Below are positions 4,968 to 15,400 of a stretch of 28,875 nt of DNA, one piece after another; the first letter of the stretch is position 1; each line of letters begins with the position of its first letter. The notes under the pieces are model-generated. The model searched no databases. It saw only the letters and a program-made list of their open reading frames with translations, and had not been told where the DNA came from. The DNA lies in IMG/VR virus record IMGVR_UViG_3300017756_000071, positions 1 to 28,875 of that record. One strand, given 5' to 3'. The stretch comes from a virus. The position numbers were made by a program, and so were the translations under genes.

Positions 4968-7757
4968 ATGGCTTTAGCTGTACTTCCATCAAAATCATTT
5001 ATCAAAATAACCGTTTCTGGAACAGCAGATTACTGGACTTCCAACTTAGGATTCTTAGTAGGAGATGTAATAACTGTTACTGGTAGTAAACTTAACGACG
5101 GTGTTTATCTTGTATCTGGTTTTATTCAACAAGGCGGTTCTCATTATATGATGGTTATTGGAAAACCTATTGTAGATGAAACTTCTTTTACAGTTGATAC
5201 AGATACTGCAAAATTAGGTACATCCACAACTCTTGATATAGTGGATAGTCCTGATGTTAGGGTAGGTCAAACTGTAACTGGAACTAATATAGGAACAGGA
5301 AGAACTGTTCAATCTATTAGTGCAGGAACTGAAGGTATAGATGCTAGTCAAATAACTTTAAATACTGCTACTTCAGGTGCTGTAGGTAGTGGAGTCACCT
5401 TAACATTTTCATCATCGCCAGATGGAGCATCAACATCAGTTAGGATAAAAGCTAAAAGAGCTACAGGAGATAGGTTATGTGCCTTTGGAGATGCGGCTAA
5501 TAATAATGTAGATGTGTGGTCTTTTAATAAAGTAACCGACTCTAGCTCAACAGATGATGGCTGGGTAAATGAAGAAATAAACACAGCTATGATTTCACCA
5601 GCTAGTGAACACGTTTCTACATCTCAGTTTATATTTACATTTTCTGATGAAGTATTAAGAGTGACTGATATAAATATAGAAAATAATTCAATACTTAAAT
5701 GGTATGGCTATATACAAATGAATCAATTTGAAACTGCAAATGATTCAGTTTCTTTAGCTTTTAATGGATGGTATGAGCACCCTGCTTACTTAGAAAGACC
5801 AGCTTTAATAGCAATGGCTAGCTCAAATCAAAATGCAGTAGATACAGATAGTCACTATAATGTTTTAAATGATATAGTAGAAAACAAAGCAGGTTCAGAT
5901 GTCTTAACTTCAGAGCTTGTAACTGCAGTGACTGAAGACTCTATTACTTTTGATACTAGTGGCTCTGAAAGAACAGCTAATCATTATTTTGAAATGGGGC
6001 AAGTTTATTCAATTTTATCTCGTTCTTCTGAAAAACCAGAATGTTTTATGGTTAGAAAAACAGCAGAGGGAAGAAGTCCTACTACACCTGTAAGAGTTTA
6101 TCGTGGCTACGGAGGTACTCCAGATGCAGAAATAGCTGATAATAGTGGAGATATATACAAGAGAGGATTAGGTTGGAATATAGGAGTTACAGAAGGAACA
6201 GAAAAAGGTACTTGGGCTGAAAACGAGTATGAGTTTTTTCAAACATTTATATATGATGAAAACCAAGAAAGCAAACCTAAAAAATATACAGGAACTTTAA
6301 CAACTACTAACGAAAGCAAATCTTTAAAGTGTACGATTTATGCTGATAGATTTTACAATGGGAGAATAACTGGCGGTAGAATATATATAAGGGAAGCTGG
6401 TAGTAGCAACGATTTAATTTTATTTGCAGATATAGATATAAGACTTGGAGCAAGAATGACTCTTGACGGTGGTTATACACCTTGGGTAAAAAGAGTTGAT
6501 ACTAATGCTAATCATACTGAAAACTCTGGATATTATTCAGCTACTAGTTCTTCGGAAGGATTAAAATCTACTAATCCAAATTTTGATACTTACAAAACTC
6601 TTAATGGATATTCTGAAAGAGTTAGATTTAATTCAATAGGAAGAGAAAAAGAATTATATAAAGCTTCTGTTATAGCAAATAGAAGGCATTTTATAGCCAA
6701 TGTTAGAATTAAAAAAAATGGTACTAAAAAAACTCATGGTGATAGAATAATGTTTAGTGAGCTAGGAAAGTTTGATACTTTTACTGAAGATAATTTTATA
6801 GATGTTTCTAGAGGTGACTATGGAGAGTATACTGCTTTAGAATCTTTTGCTGATAAATTACTAGCTTTTAAGCATAACACTACACATATATTAAACATAT
6901 CTAGTCCTACTCCTTCTGGATGGTTTTTAGAAGAGAGTATTAAAAATTCTGGAGTTTCTTTTCATTATAGTATGACTAAAACTGAGTTTGGAGTTATTTG
7001 GGCAAATGAAAAAGGTTGTTTTATTTATAATGGAGTTAGCATAGTAGAATTAACTAAAAATAAATTAGGTATATTTGAATCTACTAACTCTAGTATACCA
7101 GCTTGGTCTGACTTTGCAAATGGAAGCCTTCATGAAAAAAATATTATGTGTGGATATGACGATATAAGTAATCAGTTAATAGTTATGAGGTCTCCCTCAG
7201 ACTTAAGTTCAGATAGTAATCAATGTTTTATATACGACTTTGATACAAATGCTTGGACATATAATACAAATTTATTTACAGACAGTCACTATTATACTAA
7301 TTTTATAAAAGACTGGAATAATAGCTTAGTTATAGGAAAAGAAAAAACTTCTACTGAAGTTGAGTTCAAAAAATACAGGGCAAATATTAGTTCTCAATCT
7401 AATCAGTCTATAGTTACTAGAGACATAGATTTTGGCAATGCGGGTTTAATTAAAAAAATATATAAAGTTATAATAACTTATAAGTCAAGCGTAGACCAAT
7501 TAACTCCTTTAGAGTTTGCAATAAATGGTACTGGTAGTTTTTCTGATTTTTCTACAGGTTCTAATATAACACCTGCAGGTAATGACTCTGGAGACTTAGA
7601 TGCTACATCTAATTTTGATATAGGAGTTTTTAAAGCTGATAATATTGTATCTTGTCAAAGTATACAGCTTAAAATAAATTTACCAGACAGTGGAACTTTT
7701 GAAGTAAACGATATAACTATTCAATATAGAGTTTTAGCAATTAAAGAAGTTTCATAA
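4968..7757 (+). CDS. Large virion protein, probable tail nozzle/hub, 929 aa
   Basis: The protein is beta-rich throughout. Residues ~75-150 contain a small Ig-like transition domain (VRVGQTVTGTNIGTGRTVQS, then ITLNTATSGAVGSGVTLTF) widespread in phage structural proteins. The C-terminal half contains blocks such as RIMFSELGKFDTFTEDNFID, YTALESFADKLLAFKHNTTH and CFIYDFDTNAWTYNT, resembling the propeller-like fold of tail-nozzle proteins (T7 gp12 / P22 gp10 class). No enzyme motif is seen. GGAG overlaps the preceding stop just before ATATATG. The exact tail role is inferred from pattern and neighbours (endolysin upstream, internal virion proteins downstream). Confidence 0.65.
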   Translation: MALAVLPSKSFIKITVSGTADYWTSNLGFLVGDVITVTGSKLNDGVYLVSGFIQQGGSHYMMVIGKPIVDETSFTVDTDTAKLGTSTTLDIVDSPDVRVGQTVTGTNIGTGRTVQSISAGTEGIDASQITLNTATSGAVGSGVTLTFSSSPDGASTSVRIKAKRATGDRLCAFGDAANNNVDVWSFNKVTDSSSTDDGWVNEEINTAMISPASEHVSTSQFIFTFSDEVLRVTDINIENNSILKWYGYIQMNQFETANDSVSLAFNGWYEHPAYLERPALIAMASSNQNAVDTDSHYNVLNDIVENKAGSDVLTSELVTAVTEDSITFDTSGSERTANHYFEMGQVYSILSRSSEKPECFMVRKTAEGRSPTTPVRVYRGYGGTPDAEIADNSGDIYKRGLGWNIGVTEGTEKGTWAENEYEFFQTFIYDENQESKPKKYTGTLTTTNESKSLKCTIYADRFYNGRITGGRIYIREAGSSNDLILFADIDIRLGARMTLDGGYTPWVKRVDTNANHTENSGYYSATSSSEGLKSTNPNFDTYKTLNGYSERVRFNSIGREKELYKASVIANRRHFIANVRIKKNGTKKTHGDRIMFSELGKFDTFTEDNFIDVSRGDYGEYTALESFADKLLAFKHNTTHILNISSPTPSGWFLEESIKNSGVSFHYSMTKTEFGVIWANEKGCFIYNGVSIVELTKNKLGIFESTNSSIPAWSDFANGSLHEKNIMCGYDDISNQLIVMRSPSDLSSDSNQCFIYDFDTNAWTYNTNLFTDSHYYTNFIKDWNNSLVIGKEKTSTEVEFKKYRANISSQSNQSIVTRDIDFGNAGLIKKIYKVIITYKSSVDQLTPLEFAINGTGSFSDFSTGSNITPAGNDSGDLDATSNFDIGVFKADNIVSCQSIQLKINLPDSGTFEVNDITIQYRVLAIKEVS

Positions 7758-8431
7758 TGAGAAATCATCTAAAATATTTAACTAACATAAAACAAAATAA
7801 TTTGTATTCAAGTGAAGAAATGCATTTAGGTAATATGGTTGAAGGTCAAGTTTCTATTTCTAATAATAGAAATTCTCAACCTAGTTTAAATTTTAAAAGA
7901 AATAATTTGCTTTATAAAGTAAGTCTTTCTCAAGATGGAAATATGTTTGTAGATAAAAAACTTACTACCAATTCTTTAGAGTATACAAATACATTTATAG
8001 ATTACAGAATATATAAGCATAATTTTTCTGATAACATAGGAACTACAGAACATTTTATACCTTGGCAGGGAACGGGGGAACAAACAGGAATGGATGATGC
8101 TACATCAACTCTTCTTGTACCATTTAAAATGACATGTCATAAAATATTATTTAGACCAGAATCATTTGATACACCCACTGCTAACTTTACTTTTAAAATT
8201 AAAAGACAAGACAGTGGTGATGCAACCGTAGACGAAGTTGCTAGCTTTACATACACAGATACATTTGCAGATAATACTACAATAGAAGTAAAGCAATCTG
8301 ATTTTAACAATACACCTACTGTAAGCTCAGGAGCTAAAGCATCAATAAGTATACAGGCAAGTGTAAATCCTCACGGTTCATCAAAAGATTATTATATAAC
8401 CTCCGTGTGGAGAACTGAAGTAACAATATAG
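7757..8431 (+). CDS. Virion/fibre-associated protein, 224 aa
   Basis: The N-terminal half is Asn/Ser-rich. The C-terminal half has a beta-sandwich pattern found in marine phage structural proteins: EHFIPWQGTGEQTG, LLVPFKMTCHKILFRPESF, KIKRQDSGD, then SIQASVNPHGSSKDYYITSV ending in a Trp-containing strand. This resembles receptor-facing or tail-decorating domains, but I cannot name the family. It is coupled by TAATG to the nozzle-like gene and followed after eight bases by the next virion gene. Confidence 0.6.
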   Translation: MRNHLKYLTNIKQNNLYSSEEMHLGNMVEGQVSISNNRNSQPSLNFKRNNLLYKVSLSQDGNMFVDKKLTTNSLEYTNTFIDYRIYKHNFSDNIGTTEHFIPWQGTGEQTGMDDATSTLLVPFKMTCHKILFRPESFDTPTANFTFKIKRQDSGDATVDEVASFTYTDTFADNTTIEVKQSDFNNTPTVSSGAKASISIQASVNPHGSSKDYYITSVWRTEVTI

Positions 8432-8439
8432 GAATTATT

Positions 8440-9609
8440 ATGTACAAGAAAAACAAAACAATAAAGGGGTATATGGGTGGTGGATATATGAAGCCTATGG
8501 AATATCAAACAGGAGGATATGTTCCCGGATTATCTAGAAATCTATTTAAGATTGGTTTGAGAAGAGATATAGATATAGCTGAAAAAGAAGCAGAAGAAAA
8601 CGCAGAAAAATTAGCTAAAGAACAGAAGTATAGGGGTTTACTAGGAAAACTAGGTAGCTTTGCAGGTACAGCTTTAGGAGCGGCATTAGCAGCACCTACT
8701 GGTGGAATGTCTATAGTTGCTGGAAAAGCACTTGGTTCTGCTATAGGTAAAGGAGCTGGTGAATTAGTAGGTGGTTCTTTTGTAGATACTGAAAACCTTA
8801 AAGAGTCTTCTACTGGTTTATTTAAAGATGATTTTGAATATTTAAAAGAGCAAGGAAAAAAATCTCAAGCCCTTAGTGGTTTAGCTGAACGTTCTGCTAT
8901 GGCTGGAGCTAAAACTTACGCTTTAGGTCAAGCTGGAGAAATTGAAAGCCTTGCTAAAAAATCTTATGCAGATAAATTTGGAATAGATGCCCTTGAAAAC
9001 TTAGGAATGGCTGGAGAAACAGACCCTTTATTATCTACATTGACTAAAGATGTATCTACTGCTGAGTCTGGATTTAAAGATGTTTTAGGTGATTTAAGCT
9101 CAGAAAGATTACCTTTAGATTTTTCCCAAACAACAGATTATGATACTGAACTAGCTATGCTTTTTGATGATATAGCAAGTCAAGAACAAGTTGGTCAAAA
9201 TATTGTAGATGGAGGTGTACTTAATTATAATCAAGGGGGAATGATTCAACAGTATCAAGAAGGTGGTAGTATATACGGAATGAATAGAACTCCTGAAGGT
9301 ATGATGCAGGCTATATATGAAATGCCTACTGATGATGGAAACAGGTACTACTTAGGAGAAGCTTTAAGACCTCAGCAAAGTTTATCAATGCAAGTAGCTA
9401 GAAAAAGAGCGAGTGAAAAAGCTATGAAAATGCCTCAAGACTCTATTTCATTTGAAATGGCTCAACAGATTTTAAATCCAGAAAGTCAAAATAAAAATAA
9501 TAAAAAAGGGCTTATGAGTATGTTAGGTTTTAATAAAGGTGGTCAAGTAGAAGAATATAAAGGTGGTGGATTAATAAATATGAACTCATACGCAAGGAGG
9601 ATTCTGTAA
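8440..9609 (+). CDS. Internal virion-type protein, 389 aa, with GG-V repeats
   Basis: Starting after AGGAATTATT, the protein has an N-terminal GGGYM / TGGYV pair, a helical charged segment, then a Gly/Ala-rich hydrophobic hairpin (residues ~70-105, FAGTALGAALAAPTGGMSIV and SAIGKGAGELVGG) that could insert in membranes. Later parts are helical. Short repeats of the form QGGM, EGGSI, KGGQV and GGGLI recur, as in many podovirus ejection proteins. A role as an internal virion protein delivered with DNA is inferred. Its last codons carry an exceptional AAGGAGG ribosome site for the next gene. Confidence 0.6.
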   Translation: MYKKNKTIKGYMGGGYMKPMEYQTGGYVPGLSRNLFKIGLRRDIDIAEKEAEENAEKLAKEQKYRGLLGKLGSFAGTALGAALAAPTGGMSIVAGKALGSAIGKGAGELVGGSFVDTENLKESSTGLFKDDFEYLKEQGKKSQALSGLAERSAMAGAKTYALGQAGEIESLAKKSYADKFGIDALENLGMAGETDPLLSTLTKDVSTAESGFKDVLGDLSSERLPLDFSQTTDYDTELAMLFDDIASQEQVGQNIVDGGVLNYNQGGMIQQYQEGGSIYGMNRTPEGMMQAIYEMPTDDGNRYYLGEALRPQQSLSMQVARKRASEKAMKMPQDSISFEMAQQILNPESQNKNNKKGLMSMLGFNKGGQVEEYKGGGLINMNSYARRIL

Positions 9610-10922
9610 TGCCAGATACAGTACCAGCAATGTTAGAACCCGGTGAATTTGTTATACGTAAAGATGCCGCTGAAAAAATAGGAATGAAAAATTTAGAAAT
9701 GTTAAACAATGCAGATAGGTTAGAAAATGGAAACTCAGCTATTGATGAATTAATAGCTCTTAGCACTCTTAGTGGTTCACAAGGAATGTATGGTGGTGGT
9801 TCTGTTAAAAAAATACCTCAATCTGGTTATATGAAAAAAGGTGGAGTGGTAAAAAATTTAAAGGATATTCCAGAAGGTAATCCCGGATTAGCTAAATTAC
9901 CAGAAATGGTACGAAATAAAATGGGATATATGGAAGATGGAGGAATGGTAAAAGACTCTATTGCAAGTATGATGGGTGGTGGAATGGCAATGAATAAAGA
10001 TATGATGGGTTACCAAAAAGGTGGTATGGTTGACGACCCATTAGAGATAGATATGAGAATGAGGTCTAATAACGTACAGGCTATAGGTTTAAGAAAACCA
10101 GATTCTGAAGAAAAAATATTAAGAGACTTAGCTAAGATGCAAAGAGATATAAACTTACTACAGTTTGTAAAACCTAGATACCCTAAGCCTAGTTCTTTTA
10201 ATGAATACAGAAAAATGAAAGAAGAGTCTGGCGATGTAATGAGTATGGATGAAATGATGGAAGTTTTAAATAGAGCGGCAGGTGCTACTCAAAACAAGTT
10301 TAAAATACCAGAAATGCAAAATGGTGGCTCAACTTTTACTTATGGCAGTGGAGAAACAAGTGTCCCAACCTTAACTGATTTGTATGAAAAAATGGGAGTT
10401 ATGCCGGTAGATGAGCAAAAGGAACGATTTGAAAGTTTATTTACTTATGACCCTAGTAGGGAAGAAACAACAGTTGATGCTTTTAAGTCTAATCTTGAAT
10501 CTTTACGTAAAGGTGCTGAATCATCTATAGGAAGAACTAGAGCTGCATCAAGCTCTGTAGGCGCTGGGTTTTCTGGATTTGGTGAACGTGAAAGAATTGT
10601 TTCCGAAGCTATGAGAGGAATTGCAGATAGAAGAGACATGGGAATTGAATCTGCTCAAAGAGGATTATTTGAAGACATAAGAGGACAAAGAGATAAATTT
10701 ATGGCAGATGCTATGTCTAGCTTATCTGATTTAGAATTAAGTGAAGGAACTAGAGATAGAACAGCTGTTGATGTTATTTCTGAATTATCCGCTAGTGGTA
10801 ATCTAACCGGAGGTTCTCCAAACTTTACTCCTCCTGATACAGCTAGTGCTTTTCCCGCAATGGGAACGGATGGCAATATGTATGTATGGAATCCCTCAAC
10901 ACAGTCATGGAGAAGAATATAA
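9609..10922 (+). CDS. Internal virion-type protein with PGEFV motif, 437 aa
   Basis: It begins MPDTVPAMLEPGEFVIRKDA, the VPAMLxPGEFV motif seen in phage tape-measure and internal virion proteins, here unusually at the very N-terminus. Many YxxGG-V repeats follow (GYMKKGGVV, GYMEDGGMV, GYQKGGMV). The C-terminal third is helical with an Arg-rich segment (ERERIVSEAMRGIADRRDMG) and ends in a beta-type tail NMYVWNPSTQSWRR. A perfect AAGGAGG nine bases upstream makes the start firm despite the TAATG overlap. The motif usually lies inside a longer protein, so this and the preceding gene may be two halves of one ancestral protein. Confidence 0.62.
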   Translation: MPDTVPAMLEPGEFVIRKDAAEKIGMKNLEMLNNADRLENGNSAIDELIALSTLSGSQGMYGGGSVKKIPQSGYMKKGGVVKNLKDIPEGNPGLAKLPEMVRNKMGYMEDGGMVKDSIASMMGGGMAMNKDMMGYQKGGMVDDPLEIDMRMRSNNVQAIGLRKPDSEEKILRDLAKMQRDINLLQFVKPRYPKPSSFNEYRKMKEESGDVMSMDEMMEVLNRAAGATQNKFKIPEMQNGGSTFTYGSGETSVPTLTDLYEKMGVMPVDEQKERFESLFTYDPSREETTVDAFKSNLESLRKGAESSIGRTRAASSSVGAGFSGFGERERIVSEAMRGIADRRDMGIESAQRGLFEDIRGQRDKFMADAMSSLSDLELSEGTRDRTAVDVISELSASGNLTGGSPNFTPPDTASAFPAMGTDGNMYVWNPSTQSWRRI

Positions 10923-12436
10923 TGGCAAGAGTTTTAACAAAAACAAATAGACCTATAGTAATTCAAGAGCCTCAAAGTGGTTTTGATACATTTCTTACAG
11001 AAATAGCTAAGTATGCTAGTCCTGAGTATCAACAGCAAAAAAAAATGAATGAACGTGCAGATGCTAGGTTTCAATTAGAAAAACAAAACGCTATACAAAA
11101 TAGAGAATATAGACAACAACAAATGGAGATTGCTAAGGCTCAAGAAAGTGATAGGGCAATGCAAGCTAGGCAAAGAAGAAAGGATACTATAGAAAAAAAA
11201 GCTATGGATGAATTTAGTATAATATATCCAGAAACCCTGAGTGCCGAAGGATTAGATATTGCAGAGCAGTTTTTAAATACTAACCTTGCTAACTCTTCTT
11301 CTTATGGAGTTCTTTCTGCTAAGATAAAAAGTGATAGAAATAATTTAAATATTAAGAATCAAAAACTTGATTCACTTGGAGAACTAATATATGAAGATGA
11401 GTATGACCCTAATAAACACAGAAATCTTGTTCAAAACCAAGGTAGTTTTTTAATACAAAATAAAATGAAACAGGAAATGTTTGGGCAATTATCTGATATA
11501 GATAGAGCAACATTAAATTCAGATATATCTTTTCTTTCAGATGGAATAGAAACTGCAAAACAAGATGAAATTTTAAGTGAAGGTTCTTATGAAAACTATG
11601 TAAAAAATACGGTTATACCAACTTATAAAAGTATGCAAGAAACTTATGGGGAAGGTTTTATGATGCCTTCTTTAGAAGGTATAATAAGGGGAGTTGACTC
11701 TTCTTTTGGTATTGATGATAGTGATATTGGTGGAGAAGAAACTGATATACTAGAAGAAACCGGTTTTGGTCAAGAGACTACTCCAGAACCAAGACAAACA
11801 GCAGATTATATTCAATTAGCAAACCAAGGAGTTTTAGAGCCTGAAAAAGTTATAGATTCTTTAGCAGATAAAGGAGAAGAATCTTTAGGTATGCTTGAGT
11901 CTGCTGCTAGTGAAGGAAGTGTTTTGATTCCTACTACTAAAGAAATAAGAAAAGCTGTAAAAACAGCTAGAAGTGATATAGGAAAATCTACTGCTAACCT
12001 CGTTAAGTCTTTTAGATTTGGTTCTGATAAACTAGTTTCACCTGAAGTAAGAAGTCAAAATATAGAGCAATTAAAAACAGCTTTAGTAAATGCTGTAAAT
12101 CTATATAAAAGTATAGACCCTAAACAGGGAAGAGCAAAGACATTAATAACATCTGCAGGAGGAAAATCTGAAAGAATGGCTATTAAAAAATCTATTGATA
12201 ATTTAAAAAAATTAATAGAAAGAAGTCCATTTAGAGCTGGTAGTATGAAAAATTTACCAGAAGATATAAAAAGTTTTATAAGAAATATAGACTTAGAAAA
12301 TGTTCAAGATAATAGAATGATGGCTGAAGATGATGGTTCTTTCCTTGAAAGCTTGCTACCAACAGCATTACAAGCAAGTCAAGATGATATGCCTTCTCCT
12401 CTTGATAATTTTATATTTGAATCCGCAACAGAGTAA
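10922..12436 (+). CDS. Internal virion/coiled-coil protein, 504 aa
   Basis: The start at 10922 is chosen over an earlier in-frame ATG because it forms the TAATG overlap used throughout this block. An N-terminal segment FDTFLTEIAKYASPEYQQQ leads into a Gln/Lys/Arg-rich coiled coil (about residues 35-95). Then come helical acidic regions and a more basic C-terminal part (residues ~350-470). There are no Cys clusters or enzyme motifs. Position between other internal virion candidates suggests an ejection-complex or portal-associated protein; this is context only. Confidence 0.58.
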   Translation: MARVLTKTNRPIVIQEPQSGFDTFLTEIAKYASPEYQQQKKMNERADARFQLEKQNAIQNREYRQQQMEIAKAQESDRAMQARQRRKDTIEKKAMDEFSIIYPETLSAEGLDIAEQFLNTNLANSSSYGVLSAKIKSDRNNLNIKNQKLDSLGELIYEDEYDPNKHRNLVQNQGSFLIQNKMKQEMFGQLSDIDRATLNSDISFLSDGIETAKQDEILSEGSYENYVKNTVIPTYKSMQETYGEGFMMPSLEGIIRGVDSSFGIDDSDIGGEETDILEETGFGQETTPEPRQTADYIQLANQGVLEPEKVIDSLADKGEESLGMLESAASEGSVLIPTTKEIRKAVKTARSDIGKSTANLVKSFRFGSDKLVSPEVRSQNIEQLKTALVNAVNLYKSIDPKQGRAKTLITSAGGKSERMAIKKSIDNLKKLIERSPFRAGSMKNLPEDIKSFIRNIDLENVQDNRMMAEDDGSFLESLLPTALQASQDDMPSPLDNFIFESATE

Positions 12437-12439
12437 TAT

Positions 12440-15400
12440 ATGTATACAAAAGAACAATTAGTATCTGCTTATAGGAAAAAATATCCAAACTGGTCTAAGT
12501 ATGATGACGATAAAATATATAGACATGTAACATCAAAGTTCCCTCAATATAAAACACAGCTACAAAAACCTACAGAACCTGAAGCAACTGGTTTTGTAGA
12601 TAGCTTACCTAACTGGTGGAAAAAAGGATACAACGACTCTATAACTGGTATGGCAGACGAGCTAATGACAGGTAAAAAAAGATTTGATTTATCTGGATAT
12701 GAACCCGGAGTATTAGAAGATATAGCTTCTTTTGCGGCTAGTATGTTCGCATCTCCTGCTGACTTAGGTATTACTCTTGCAAGTGGTGGAGTAGGTGCTA
12801 AGTTAGGTCAATCAGTTGCTAGAAAACTTGTAACTAAGAGACTATTAAGGAGCGGTGTTCCCTCTAGTAAGGCTAATGTAATAGGTAGAAGAGCGGCTAG
12901 AAAAGCTTATGGTGTTGGGGTAGGTAGAGCTAGTGGTGGTCTTGCAGGATATGAAGGTGTTAAGAGTGCTTTTACTCAGAAGTTAGAAAATGGAGATATT
13001 AAACCAGAGGAGGTTGTAAAAGATACTATATCCGGAGCTGTATTAGGAGGAGCAACTGTTGGAACAGGAGCTTATCTAACATCAAAAGGTTTTAGTACAT
13101 TGTCAAAAGTAACCGCTGAAGCTGGTGTTCTTGGTACTGCAACTCCATTAACAGAGGGCGAAATGCCTACACCTCAAGACTATGTAAATTCTGCAGGTAT
13201 GATTATAGGATTAAAAGCAGTAGGTGGAGCAATAAAAACTCCGGGTAGACTAAAACAATTTTTTGAAAAAAGCAGAAGACCTGAAAATAGAAGAGAAAAA
13301 ATGTCTTCTGAAATAGCTGAGAGTTACGGTGAGGTAGAGGGTTCAGATGCTTTTAAACAACTAATACAAAGAGAAGAGTGGATTGATTTTAAGGGTGATA
13401 AATGGACTAGAACAAGTCCACCAAATAGCAAAAAAATAAAACTTGTTAGTTTCTCAAAGGGAGAAAACAAAATACTAAGTGAAAAAGAATTTCAATTACA
13501 ATATAAACTATCTGATGAAGCACAAATACCTATTTCAAAAGTTCAAGAATATAGAGCTGGTAAACTTAGAGAGCTTGAAAGTTCTTTAAAAATAGACGAT
13601 ACTCAAAAACAATTATTTAGATATGAATCATTAGGTAAGAAAAGTAGAAATGCAGTTGACACTATAAAAACTGATGATACTAAAATACCTTTAAATTATT
13701 TAAAACCTAAAGAGTTGTTTAGATATAGAGATTCTTTATTAAAAAAACAAGAAGTATCTAAAGCTATAGATGACTTAAAAAATAAAGGATGGGTAACTCA
13801 AGAAGCAAAGTCTTCTTTGTTTCCTAAAGACTTTTTTCCCGCTCCTGTAGCTTCTTTAATGAACAATCTAACAAGGGCAAAATATAGAGGCTCTCAAAAG
13901 CAGGCTATAAGACAATACTATTATGGAATTGGTAAGTTTCAAACAACTAAAGATACTTTAACAGGAGATTACTTAGGAAATTTATTAAAAACAGGTTTAT
14001 TCACACCTAGTAAGAAAGAAATAAATAAATTTAGAACTAGAGGAATGTCTTTTAATGATGCTGAAGAAGCATATTACGTTGATTTATATAATAAAGTAAA
14101 GGCTGGTCAAGTAACTGATATAAATAAAGTAACTACTTCAATAGCAAGAAATTTTGTTTCTGCTGGTGGTCAATTTCCTGCATTTGAAAAAAACTATGTA
14201 CCTTATATGATTAAAAAAGATATAGCTGATATTATGTTTAATGATATGCTAGGTGTTTTTAGTAAAAAAAGTGAAATAGCAAAAAGATTAAAACAAGAGT
14301 TTGATACTTCTAGTGTAGATTTTTTAACAGGTTTAAGTGCAAATCCAAAAAACTGGTTAAAGAAAAATGATAAGTTAGCTAACTATTTAGACGGTATAAT
14401 AAAAAGAAATGTGTCTTCTTTAAGAAGGGAAACAAAGAGAATGTTAGCTGTTAATTTAGATAGAGGTGTAGACTTACCATATCTACAGGCGTATTCTAAA
14501 ATTGCTAATGGTTTAAGAGAAGAGTTGTTCAATGTTTTTGGAAACTTAGAAAAATCTAGAAAGTTCAATATACCAGAAGAGTTATTAGAAAAAAACTTAA
14601 AAACATTACTTACTAGATACTCTACAAAAGCTGCTAATAGAACTGCATTCGTTCAAACATTTGGAGCTAAAGGAAAAAAGTTTGAAGCTCTTTTAAAAAA
14701 TGCAGACGATAATGACAAAGGTATCATGAGAGAACTACATCACCACATAAAAGGGGATATAGAATATCATAATAATTATAACTATCAACCAAATACTAAA
14801 GAGTTTTTTCAAAAAGTTATGGAGTGGGAAACAGGTCTTAAGATTGGATTAGGATATGCTCCATTAATGAACGTTACTCAAAGCACAATATCTACAGCTT
14901 TAGAAGCTGGATATATTCCCTTTTTTAGAGGTATATTTTCTTTAGCTAACAAAGAAACTAGACAATTAATAGAAAGGTCTGGAGTAACTAACTATTCAAT
15001 GTTTAATGAGATGATAGGAGTATCAAGGTCTCAAGGTTTATCTAGTAAAGTAGCTGATGTATTAGGTAAATATAGTGGATTTACAGGTATAAATAAAGTA
15101 AATCAAATACTTGCCGCTTCTACGGCTAAAGGAATGGTAGATGATTTATATAAAGCAGTTAAAGGTAAAGGTATATATGGTAAATCTGCTAACTATAGAA
15201 AGTGGGCAGAGAGTAAATTAAGACAGTTTGATATAGACCCTAAAAAATCTAGATTATTAGATGAAGATTATATTAAAGCTATGTCTAAATTTGCTAGAAA
15301 AACTCAACTTCAAAAAGATTTATTAGAAGACCCATTATGGTTTAACAATCCAAAGGTGCGAGTGTTTACTCAGTTTAAAAGATTTGGATATAGGCAGTTT

